Positions 1-6,609 of a DNA stretch of 64,000 nt are shown piece after piece. Under the pieces are notes generated by a model, which saw nothing but the letters and a program-made list of their open reading frames with translations, searched no databases and had not been told where the DNA came from. The position numbers and the translations under genes were made by a program. The stretch comes from Acidovorax sp. A1169 (GTDB lineage: Bacteria; Pseudomonadota; Gammaproteobacteria; Burkholderiales; Burkholderiaceae_C). Positions within the stretch are counted from its first letter, which is position 1, and every line of letters starts with the position of its first letter. The stretch lies in the NCBI RefSeq assembly GCF_030704685.1, contig NZ_JAUZDX010000004.1, positions 186,001 to 250,000 on the forward strand. The letters run 5' to 3'.

Positions 1-907
1 GGGTGGGCATGAAAATGGTGCAGCCGTCGCAGGGCGAGCGGATTTCCTTGTCGGCGTCCACCGCGATCAGTTCGCCCTTGGCAAAGGTTTCGAAGCCGAT
101 GACCGGCCGCGTGAAGGCAAATTGCGGTGTCTGCACCAAGTGCACCTCCAGCAGCCGAAAGCGCCGCGCGGGCGCGCTGTCGGCGGGTGCAGGCAGGGCG
201 TCGATGAGCCCATGGTGCGCCAGAAAGCGCAGCGTGACGTCGGTGGCCAGGTCGGCAGATGACCGGGCGAAATGCTGCCCGCACTCCACCACCACCGCGC
301 CCAGGCTGTCGCTGGCCGGGTCGCCGTGGCGGGCATAGGACATCACCCCTGTGCCTGGTGCCGAGCCCGGTGGCATCACCAGGTGCACCAGCGGGTTGCC
401 CACGGCCAGCGCCAGGCCGGCATTGCGCTCGAACTCCGGGTAGACCCAGAAGGGCTGCACCGGCGCGCGCGTGGAGTGGATGTCGAGAATGCTGTCGGCC
501 GCAGCCAGCACCGGGCGCAGTTCGCGCGCACGGCGCAGCTCGGGGCTCTGCTCGGTGCCGTCCAGCATCTCGGGCGACCAGATGCGGTTGAGGTTGTGTA
601 CCAGTTGGCGGTTCTCGTACGGCCGGTCGATGTCGAAGGCCTCGTAGGCCTCGACATTCGCAAAGCCCACCGTGAGCGTGCCGATCTTCGGGCGCACGCC
701 GGTGTCGAGCAGGTGCGTGGCGGCCACCATGCCGCAGATCTCGTTGCCATGCGTGAGCGCATTGATCAGCACGTGCGGACCGGTCCGGCCCGACTCGAAG
801 CGGTGCACATAGGCGATGCCGGTGTTGCCCTGGCGGTAGGCCGACAGGTCGCGCGGCAGCACCTCCAGGGGCGAATTGTCGGGGGCGAAGGCGGCTTGCG
901 TCGACAT
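1..907 (-). CDS. Succinylglutamate desuccinylase/aspartoacylase family amidohydrolase (partial)
   Basis: A zinc-dependent M14-fold deacylase, expected to hydrolyse an N-acyl amino acid or a related amide. Its C-terminus runs off the left edge of the window. ATG at 907. The zinc site is visible as HGNEICG (His53, Glu56) and DIHST (His144), with the family NLNRIW segment (Arg108) and a later VVVECGQH stretch that should carry the catalytic Glu. There is no signal peptide, so it is cytoplasmic. The Bug-family binding protein lies 4 bp upstream on the same strand, so the two are probably co-transcribed, and a substrate taken up with that protein may be hydrolysed here. The exact substrate cannot be read from sequence. 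Confidence 0.88.
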   Translation of the reverse strand, partial: MSTQAAFAPDNSPLEVLPRDLSAYRQGNTGIAYVHRFESGRTGPHVLINALTHGNEICGMVAATHLLDTGVRPKIGTLTVGFANVEAYEAFDIDRPYENRQLVHNLNRIWSPEMLDGTEQSPELRRARELRPVLAAADSILDIHSTRAPVQPFWVYPEFERNAGLALAVGNPLVHLVMPPGSAPGTGVMSYARHGDPASDSLGAVVVECGQHFARSSADLATDVTLRFLAHHGLIDALPAPADSAPARRFRLLEVHLVQTPQFAFTRPVIGFETFAKGELIAVDADKEIRSPCDGCTIFMPT

Positions 908-911
908 CGGC

Positions 912-1916
912 TTACTCACCCCGGATGCCCAGGCGCTTGACCAGGTCGCCATACACCGCCAGGCGCTCACCCATCATCGCGGTGAACTGCGCGGACGACA
1001 GGGCCTCGGGCACCAGCGCGCCGCGTGTTTGCAGCGCTTCGATCATCGCGGGCTGCTCGGCCACCGAGCGCACGGCCTTGTACAGCGCGGCCAGCACCTC
1101 GGGCGGCGTCTTGGCGGGCGCGGCCAGGCCGATCCACGAGGTGGAGTTGCTCAGGGGGTAGGCCAGTTCTTCGAAGGTGGGCACATCGGGCAGCACCGAC
1201 AGGCGCGTGGGCGCAGCCACGGCCAGCGCACGCAGCTTGCCGGCCTGGATCTGGGGCAGGAAGGGCGCGAGGTTGTCGAGCCCGAACTGCACCTCGTTGG
1301 CCATCAGCGCCGTGACCAGCGGGCCACCGCCCCGGTAGGGCACGTGCACCGCATCGAGCTGCGCGGCGTTCTTGAACAGCTCTGCATTGAGCTGGCCCAT
1401 GCTGCCCGGCCCGGCGCTGCAGAAGTTGAGCTTGCCGGGGTTGGCCTTCACGTGCGCGATGAACTCCTTGAGGTTCTTCGCCGGCACGGCCGGGTTGACC
1501 ACGAGCACATTGGGCGTGCGCGCCAGCTGCGCGATGGAGGCAAAGTCCTTGATCGGGTCGTAGCCCACGTTGGACTGGGTGAGCGGGTTGGCCAGGTGCG
1601 AGCTTTGCGAGGACACGACCAGCGTGTAGCCATCGGCCTTGGCGCGCGCCACCTGGGCGCTGGCGATGGAGCCGCCGGCACCGGCCCGGTTGTCGACCAC
1701 CACCGAGGTGCCCAGCGCCTTGGCCAGCGGCTCGGCATACAGCCGCGCGATCAGGTCCACCGAGCCGCCCGCAGGGAACGGCACCACCAGTGTCACCGGC
1801 CGGGATGGAAAGGCCTGCGCATGGGCCGCAAAAGGCAATGCGGCAGCGGCGGCAGCAAGGCCGGCACCCAGGAGCTCGCGGCGGCGCAGGGTGGAGGCAG
1901 GGGATGTGGAGTTCAT
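912..1916 (-). CDS. Bug-family tripartite tricarboxylate transporter substrate-binding protein
   Basis: Periplasmic solute-binding protein of the Bug/TctC family, 334 aa, which usually binds a carboxylated compound. The N-terminus has an arginine-rich start (RRRE) and a long Ala/Leu stretch ending AAHAQA, a Sec- or Tat-type signal peptide. The mature part starts FPSRPVTLVVPFPAGGSVD, the typical ligand-loop signature, and has the second-lobe PYRGGGPLVTALM motif. No TctA or TctB membrane partner is in view, so it is an orphan receptor here. It precedes the M14 amidohydrolase and is divergent from the RpiR regulator, which may control both. The ligand is not predictable. Confidence 0.93.
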   Translation of the reverse strand: MNSTSPASTLRRRELLGAGLAAAAAALPFAAHAQAFPSRPVTLVVPFPAGGSVDLIARLYAEPLAKALGTSVVVDNRAGAGGSIASAQVARAKADGYTLVVSSQSSHLANPLTQSNVGYDPIKDFASIAQLARTPNVLVVNPAVPAKNLKEFIAHVKANPGKLNFCSAGPGSMGQLNAELFKNAAQLDAVHVPYRGGGPLVTALMANEVQFGLDNLAPFLPQIQAGKLRALAVAAPTRLSVLPDVPTFEELAYPLSNSTSWIGLAAPAKTPPEVLAALYKAVRSVAEQPAMIEALQTRGALVPEALSSAQFTAMMGERLAVYGDLVKRLGIRGE

Positions 1917-1966
1917 TGGCGTCCTGGGGTGGTAGAGCAGTGGGATGGAAAAATTTGAAGATATTC

Positions 1967-1991
1967 TTGCAGTTTGATTTCAAATTTGCAA
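1967..1991. promoter_or_regulatory. Near-palindrome in the Bug/RpiR divergent intergenic region
   Basis: The 119-bp gap between the divergent genes is A/T-rich and contains a 25-bp imperfect palindrome, TTGCAGTTTGA and TCAAATTTGCAA around a short centre. It sits where an operator for the adjacent RpiR regulator would be expected. No strong promoter hexamers are obvious. Assignment as an RpiR site is inference. Confidence 0.4.
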
Positions 1992-2035
1992 CAACACGCG
2001 CAAAATGGACATTGCCTAGATCTGCGCACAATCGG

Positions 2036-2902
2036 ATGGCCATGAACCTGAACCAACGCATCGCCAGCTACGGCAAGAAGCTCACCAAGAGCGAGCAGCG
2101 CCTGGTCGCCGAGCTGCAGGCCCAGCACCCGCAGGGCCTGCTCGAGTCGGCCACGCAGCTAGCGCGCAAGGTGAACACCAGCGCCTCCACCGTGGTGCGC
2201 CTGCTCGTCAAGCTGGGCTACGAAAGCTATGCCCAGGCGCAGATGGAAGCCCGCTCTGAGGTGACAGCCCTGCTGGCCACACCCGGCACGCGGGCCAGCG
2301 CCGTGATCGGCGACGACATCTCCATCCGCTCTTGCCTGGACAACGTTCTGCTGCACGACCAGCACAACCTGGCCACCACCTTCGCCGCGCTCGACGTGGC
2401 GGCCTTCGAGGCCACGGTGCGCCTGCTCACCCAGCGCAAGGCGCGCGTGCACGTGCTGGGCCAGCGCCACGGCGCCCCCATTGCCAGCCACCTGGCCCTG
2501 CACCTGAACCTGTGCCTGCCCGACGTGCGGCTGATGGCCGCGACCACGCCCCTGTTCGTAGAGGATGAAATGCTCTGGATCGGCGAGCACGACGTGCTGC
2601 TGGCCCCCACATTCCGGCGCCACTCGCTGGCCATCACGCGCGCCGCAAAATACTTCAGGGAGCAAGGCGCCCAGGTGGTGGTGATGACCGATGCGCCCAC
2701 TGCGCCGCCCGTGGCCTCGGCGCACCAGGTGCTGTTGGTGCGCACCTCCAGCGCATCGCCGTTCGACTCGTACACCGCCGCCCTGTCGGTCTCCAACGCA
2801 CTCATCATGGCCGTGGCCCAGCGCCGCAAGAAGGAACTGGGCGCTGCGCTGGAACGCGGCGAGGCCCTGTGGGCCAAGCACTGGAATGAAAACCCGGGCT
2901 GA
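2036..2902 (+). CDS. MurR/RpiR family transcriptional regulator
   Basis: Transcription factor with an N-terminal helix-turn-helix of the RpiR type (about residues 1-75, including SATQLARKVNTSASTVVRLL) and a C-terminal SIS sugar-isomerase-like effector domain (about 120-270, with VHVLGQRHGAPIASHLA and the TDAPTAPPVASA segment). 288 aa, the usual size. Two in-frame ATGs lie at 2036 and 2042; neither has a clear ribosome site. It is divergent from the Bug protein and amidohydrolase and upstream of the dioxygenase gene, so it probably senses a phosphorylated or acidic metabolite of that pathway. The ligand is unknown. Confidence 0.9.
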   Translation: MAMNLNQRIASYGKKLTKSEQRLVAELQAQHPQGLLESATQLARKVNTSASTVVRLLVKLGYESYAQAQMEARSEVTALLATPGTRASAVIGDDISIRSCLDNVLLHDQHNLATTFAALDVAAFEATVRLLTQRKARVHVLGQRHGAPIASHLALHLNLCLPDVRLMAATTPLFVEDEMLWIGEHDVLLAPTFRRHSLAITRAAKYFREQGAQVVVMTDAPTAPPVASAHQVLLVRTSSASPFDSYTAALSVSNALIMAVAQRRKKELGAALERGEALWAKHWNENPG

Positions 2903-2942
2903 CAGCACCTGTGCGGGAACTCGCGCCCCGCCCTGCGCTCAC

Positions 2943-3593
2943 ATGGCGATGCACACCACCACGCCAGCGCCCACCACCACCGCCCTGCCCCGGCGCACCG
3001 TCGCCGCTGCCCTGGTAGTCGCCCCCGCGCTCTGGCTGGGCGCCCGGGCCCAACCGGCTGCCACACGCATCGCTACCCCATCGCAGACCGAGGGGCCTTT
3101 CTATCCCGTTCGCCTGCCTGACGATGCCGACCACGACCTGCTCCGCAACGGCCAACTGAGCTACAGGGGCGGCCAGCCCGCCTGGGTCGAGGGCACGGTG
3201 ACCGACCTGGCCGGCAAGCCCGTGCGCGGCGCACAGGTCGAGATCTGGCAGTGCGATGAACACGGCCACTACCACCACCCGGGCGACGGCGACAAGGCCG
3301 ACGCCGCCTTCCAGGGCTTTGGCAAGGTGACCGTGGGGGCCGACGGCAGCTACCGCTTTCGCACCATCCGCCCCGTGCCCTACAGCGGGCGCACGCCGCA
3401 CGTGCACTTCAAGGTGCGCCTGGGCTCGCGCGAGCTGCTGACCACGCAGCTCTACGTGGCCGGTGACGCCGGCAATGCGCGCGATTTTCTGTGGCGCAAC
3501 CTGTCCGAAGCCGGGCGCGATGCGCTCACGGTGCCGTTCACCCGCGGTGCGGATGGGCTGCAGGCGCGCTTTCCTATCGTGGTGACGACCTGA
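2943..3593 (+). CDS. Exported intradiol ring-cleavage dioxygenase family protein
   Basis: Resembles protocatechuate/catechol intradiol dioxygenases, non-heme Fe(III) enzymes that cleave between two hydroxyls. 216 aa. The N-terminus carries an RR-containing leader (PRRTVAAALVV... ending ARAQ), suggesting Tat or Sec export, as in the protocatechuate 3,4-dioxygenase beta-like extracytoplasmic group. The SQTEGPFYP motif, the GxVTDLxGKPVxGAxVEIWQ barrel strand, a Tyr in the HGHYHH segment and PYSGRTPHVHFKV supply the likely Tyr, Tyr, His, His iron ligands. ATG at 2943 or 2949. It is 40 bp downstream of the RpiR gene. The true substrate is uncertain, since many such exported members are uncharacterised. 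Confidence 0.88.
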   Translation: MAMHTTTPAPTTTALPRRTVAAALVVAPALWLGARAQPAATRIATPSQTEGPFYPVRLPDDADHDLLRNGQLSYRGGQPAWVEGTVTDLAGKPVRGAQVEIWQCDEHGHYHHPGDGDKADAAFQGFGKVTVGADGSYRFRTIRPVPYSGRTPHVHFKVRLGSRELLTTQLYVAGDAGNARDFLWRNLSEAGRDALTVPFTRGADGLQARFPIVVTT

Positions 3594-3670
3594 GAGAGAA
3601 ATTGTTCAGGCGCTGCAGCACACGTGCAGCGCCAGCAGTGCCGATGCAGGGGTCTTGGCGCCTCCCGCGA

Positions 3671-3802
3671 TCAAGCCACCATGGCTCGCCGCACGACTTT
3701 CTGCGCCGCAGCCTGGGCGCCGGTGAAGGCCGGCGTTCCATAGTGCGCGCCCCAGGCGCACCAGGCGCCCGGTGTGCTGGACAGGGTCCACCCAACCTTC
3801 AT
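3671..3802 (-). pseudogene. Decayed RelE/ParE-type toxin remnant
   Basis: A 43-codon frame begins with ATG at 3802, overlapping the antitoxin stop in the ATGA arrangement typical of toxin-antitoxin pairs. It opens MKVGWTL, matching the usual MKVxWT start of RelE/ParE toxins, then loses similarity. An alternative frame just after contains VQHTGRLV, reminiscent of the LVHTARQWP end of such toxins. This would fit an internal deletion plus a frameshift. Full toxins are about 90-100 aa, so this copy should be inactive. The remnant assignment rests on position and the first seven residues. Confidence 0.5.
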
Positions 3803-4077
3803 GCGCCAGCGCCACCCGTTCTGGTACGCAGCGCAGCGCGTGCCTTCACTTCGGCATCACTTGCCACCTGTCCAGAGGCAATCTGCGCGCGCGCCGTCTC
3901 GACTTTAGTGCGCAAAAACGCGTCGGACTCGCGGGCCTGCCGTTGGCGCTCGATGAACTCGCGCATCAGTTCGCGCACCACCTGCGATGCCGGGCGGTGG
4001 CTGGCCTCGGCCTCGGCCATGAAGGCGTCGCGCAGCTCCGGCTCCAGCTTCATGGTGAACACGGCTTCTTTGGACAT
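3799..4077 (-). CDS. Antitoxin of type II toxin-antitoxin system (ribbon-helix-helix, DinJ/ParD-like)
   Basis: 92-aa protein starting MSKEAVFTMKLEPELRDAFMAEA, with an N-terminal ribbon-helix-helix pattern (VFTMKLEPELRDAF, then SHRPASQVVRELMREF) and a charged C-terminal half that would wrap the toxin. In the family this antitoxin precedes a RelE-type toxin; here the overlapping downstream toxin frame is broken. The C-terminus (ALRTRTGGAGA) looks abnormal for the family and may be altered by the same deletion. ATG at 4077 was chosen over an upstream in-frame ATG at 4104 because the fold begins there and the operator lies just upstream. Confidence 0.75.
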   Translation of the reverse strand: MSKEAVFTMKLEPELRDAFMAEAEASHRPASQVVRELMREFIERQRQARESDAFLRTKVETARAQIASGQVASDAEVKARAALRTRTGGAGA

Positions 4078-4090
4078 GCCCGGCTCCGCA

Positions 4091-4134
4091 AACGTTGGTA
4101 TCAATAAAGTATATACAACGTCAATACCAGCGTT
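4091..4134 (-). promoter_or_regulatory. Probable autoregulatory operator/promoter of the antitoxin gene
   Basis: Two 11-bp arms, AACGTTGGTAT (4091-4101) and ATACCAGCGTT (4124-4134), form an inverted repeat with one mismatch around an A/T-rich centre. On the minus strand a TTGACG hexamer (4119-4124) could be a -35 element reading toward the antitoxin start at 4077. Ribbon-helix-helix antitoxins commonly repress from such sites. The exact -10 is unclear. Confidence 0.5.
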
Positions 4135-4161
4135 TCATATGCGACCCAGCTTTGCCGATAG

Positions 4162-4260
4162 TGGGCCAACGCCAACAAGCAGCGCATCAACCTGAGCGGT
4201 ATTGCCACGCACGTGTATGGCAGTTCGCGCAATGCGTGGGTGAAGGCGAGCTACACGTTC
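4162..4260 (+). pseudogene. Possible C-terminal remnant of a TonB-dependent siderophore receptor
   Basis: The 371-bp gap between the antitoxin and the next lipoprotein holds a short frame reading WANANKQRINLSGIATHVYG followed by SSRNAWVKASYTF. This resembles the last beta strands of siderophore receptors, which end in patterns such as YGxPRNxxxxxRYxF at the C-terminus. The frame is preceded by a stop at 4159 and reads past the expected terminal Phe into CTRGCG before a stop. Only about 33 residues remain, so this is a relic of a lost gene. Similarity was judged by eye. Confidence 0.4.
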
Positions 4261-4448
4261 TGCACCCGAGGCTGCGGGCTTGAGGGCTGATCGCCCAGAA
4301 GATCAGGTAGCACAATTTATCTATTGTCATGAACTGGCGCAGCGCAACACGGGCCCAATACCACCACCGACCCGCGCACCGGCCTGCAATCCCATACCCG
4401 AGCATCCGCTTCGGCGACTCGGGCTACGACCGGCATGCCGCCCCGCCG

Positions 4449-5501
4449 CTAACGCGGCGAAAAGCACTGGCCCGCAGCGATGGCCGCAGTGACCACAGGC
4501 TCCAGGCTGGCGGCAGTGGAGAAGGTCGACAGCGTTGACGGGTCGTCCAGCAGGCACAGGTGATTGGCCTTGCGCACCAGCGCCACACGCGTCCAGACCG
4601 GGGCCAACAAATGGCCATATGGGAAGGCTTGGGTGTTGCCCCAGAACACCGCCAGGCCTGCCCCGAACTCCGAGCGTTGCGGCTGGAACCAGAAGGTGCG
4701 GCTCAAGGCACCCGGGGTCGCTACACCCACGCCATCGCATTGCCCATTGGGGTAACTCACAGTGCCCACGCTCACGTCAACCGACGTCCAACCCTCGCTC
4801 CGACTTGAAAGGCGCCACAGGTCCCGCAAGCCACCACCGGCCGAGGCCTGGCACCGGTCGTGCTGCCATTCACCGTCCGGCAGAGTGGACAGCGGCGCAC
4901 ACCGCACCGCCACCGTGTTCACCGCAGCAGCGGCCACCACGCCAGAACCATTGCGCACCACGCAACCCGAGCCAGCAGGGGCCGTCTTCACCGTCACCGA
5001 GTAGCTTGCGCCGTTCGCCAGCGGCCTGGCGAAGGTGAACGCACCGTCGGCAGCAACGGCAAGGTCTTCACCGCCCGCCGTGGTGAGCACCACAGCCTGG
5101 CCAGCGGGCACGCCGCTCACCGTGCCACCCAGCGTGAAGCCGGCGCCTGCGCTAACGCAATCAACCCGCACGTTCGTGGACGTTGCCGCCAAGGTGCCCG
5201 TACCCTGCCCCACAGTGCACTGCTGGCCAGCGGGCTGGGTCTTGACGGTAACGGCATACGAAGCACCAAGCGCCATCGGCTGCGCAAAGGCAAATGCACC
5301 GTTGGCGCTGAGTGCCAGGTCATCACCGCCGTTGTTCTGCAAGACGAGGGACTTGCCCTGCTCCAGACCGGACAGCACCCCGGATACAGAACCCAGGCCG
5401 CCCGAGGGATCGTCCCCGCCCCCGCCGCATGCCGTGAGCACGCAGGCCGACAGGGCGCACAGCGCGGTGAGAGAAAGACGCGCAGGGGCGCGCTGGATCA
5501 T
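4449..5501 (-). CDS. Lipoprotein with two tandem beta-rich repeats, function unknown
   Basis: 350-aa predicted lipoprotein. The signal sequence ends in a lipobox (VLTAC) followed by GGGGDD. Two adjacent repeats of about 75 residues follow, each with a VSGVxxG start, a GGxDLAxxAxGAFxFAxP segment, GASYxVTVKTxPAG and a terminal Cys pair; they look like small Ig-like or carboxypeptidase-regulatory-like modules of a type common in betaproteobacterial surface lipoproteins. The C-terminal 170 residues are Trp- and Cys-containing and not recognised. Start chosen at the ATG nearest the signal peptide (5501); 5522 is an alternative. No ribosome site is obvious. A surface or periplasmic role is inferred. 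Confidence 0.72.
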   Translation of the reverse strand: MIQRAPARLSLTALCALSACVLTACGGGGDDPSGGLGSVSGVLSGLEQGKSLVLQNNGGDDLALSANGAFAFAQPMALGASYAVTVKTQPAGQQCTVGQGTGTLAATSTNVRVDCVSAGAGFTLGGTVSGVPAGQAVVLTTAGGEDLAVAADGAFTFARPLANGASYSVTVKTAPAGSGCVVRNGSGVVAAAAVNTVAVRCAPLSTLPDGEWQHDRCQASAGGGLRDLWRLSSRSEGWTSVDVSVGTVSYPNGQCDGVGVATPGALSRTFWFQPQRSEFGAGLAVFWGNTQAFPYGHLLAPVWTRVALVRKANHLCLLDDPSTLSTFSTAASLEPVVTAAIAAGQCFSPR

Positions 5502-5583
5502 GGGAGGCTGAGTGAAATGCATGAAGCGTTGACTATTCGGGTGACGGGCGAAACGGCGATGCCGACCGCATTCATTCACTCAT

Positions 5584-5973
5584 TCAGCAACGGTTCGCCG
5601 CGCGCAGCAAGGCGTTGCACGACGCGGGAGCGGGGGTAGTGGCAGAGCCACCACCGCCCTGCCCTGCCATGGCCGTGCAGATCGCATCCGACTGCGGCGT
5701 CTGGCCGAAGGTCATCGCCTTCGTGAACTGCGAGGGCGAATACATGTAGCAGGAATAGCTGGCGCCCTCGCGCGTGCGAACGCGGTAGTTGATGCGGCCG
5801 TTGCTGCCTTCTTCCTTCTGCTGGTCGCTGATGGTGAAGGTGCCGACTTCGCGGCCAATGGCCTGCGACGTGCGCTGCTCGATGCCTTGCTGCGTGACGG
5901 TGGTGCCGCAGCCGCACAGTACCAGGAGGGATGCGGCGCACGCAGAGGAGATTCGCGGAAAGGTCATGGGCAT
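5584..5973 (-). CDS. Small hypothetical lipoprotein
   Basis: About 129 aa, beginning MPMTFPRISSACAASLLVL with a lipobox (LCGC) and a TTVTQQGIEQRTSQAIGREVG stretch. It has a basic N-region, a hydrophobic core and then a polar mature part with several Cys (SYSCYMYSPSQF, SDAICTAM, SCNALL, final Cys) and a Gly-rich patch. Tandem starts at 5973 and 5967. It resembles short outer-membrane lipoproteins of Burkholderiales, but I recognise no family. It lies upstream of the repeat lipoprotein on the same strand; an 82-bp gap separates them. Confidence 0.6.
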   Translation of the reverse strand: MPMTFPRISSACAASLLVLCGCGTTVTQQGIEQRTSQAIGREVGTFTISDQQKEEGSNGRINYRVRTREGASYSCYMYSPSQFTKAMTFGQTPQSDAICTAMAGQGGGGSATTPAPASCNALLRAANRC

Positions 5974-6177
5974 GATTTGGGAGGTAGAGATAGAGAATGG
6001 CCAGTTGCATTGCGCATTGCCATGCGCGAGCGAGAGCAATACGGTCCAGGCCATTGTGGAAGCGCATTGCAGGCTCGGGAACCCTACTGAGGTATGGGTT
6101 TCGCCGGGGGACCCACGCAGAAGATCGACATCCGCAAGCGGCTGCTTGGTTGAACCCATGCTTCGAAGGTGAGGGCA

Positions 6178-6362
6178 TGATGGATGCAGCGCCGTCAGGC
6201 GTTGTCTCTGACACCCGCCTGCTGTCGGCCCTGCTCGAACCCATCGGGTATATCCCGCCTGCTGAAGCTGAGGCAAACTACTACCGGCAATTCGCCAATC
6301 AGGCCACTGCTGTGGTGACCTGACTTAAAGCAAACAGCCTCTGCGGAACGCGGGGCGATTCA
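6178..6362 (+). mobile_element. Right-end remnant of an IS3-family insertion sequence
   Basis: The frame 6178-6323 ends with the C-terminus of an IS3-type OrfB transposase, recognisable from LLEPIGYIPPAEAEANYYRQ, then stops at 6321. After the stop comes a typical right flank, and the sequence CGCGGGGCGATTCA ending at 6362 matches an IS3-family terminal inverted repeat (TGAATCGCCCCG on the other strand). The rest of the transposase, its catalytic DDE part and the left end are missing, so it cannot move. It marks past insertion and deletion next to the ATPase-protease locus. Confidence 0.7.
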
Positions 6363-6609
6363 ACATTCTTCCATCGCCCTTTTGGTGCGGCTCAGCGGGA
6401 CTTCACAACAACAGCTCGCTCCGGAAATCTGGTCAAACTCCCCGAGTGTTCCTGCTGCCACTGCATGTCATCGACGAAGCCGTACGGAGCATTCACGACG
6501 GCTCGATCACGGGCGGGACATATGATCTAAATACGGCTTTTTAGATTTACCAGTCTCTATAGACGCTAAGGAGAACAGCCTGCGGAAACTGAGTCGTCGA
6601 TAACCGAAA
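6363..6609. other. Non-coding junk-like spacer
   Basis: This 247-bp stretch between the insertion-sequence end and the stop of the protease gene contains no convincing gene, terminator or repeat. It is relatively A/T-rich. A short frame reading HVIDEAVRSIHDGS could be a gene fragment but was not recognised. Confidence 0.4.

Noticed and set aside
6315..6350. Frameshift in the transposase tail
   Set aside because: The stop at 6321 fits the natural end of the IS3 OrfB, followed by the usual non-coding right flank.
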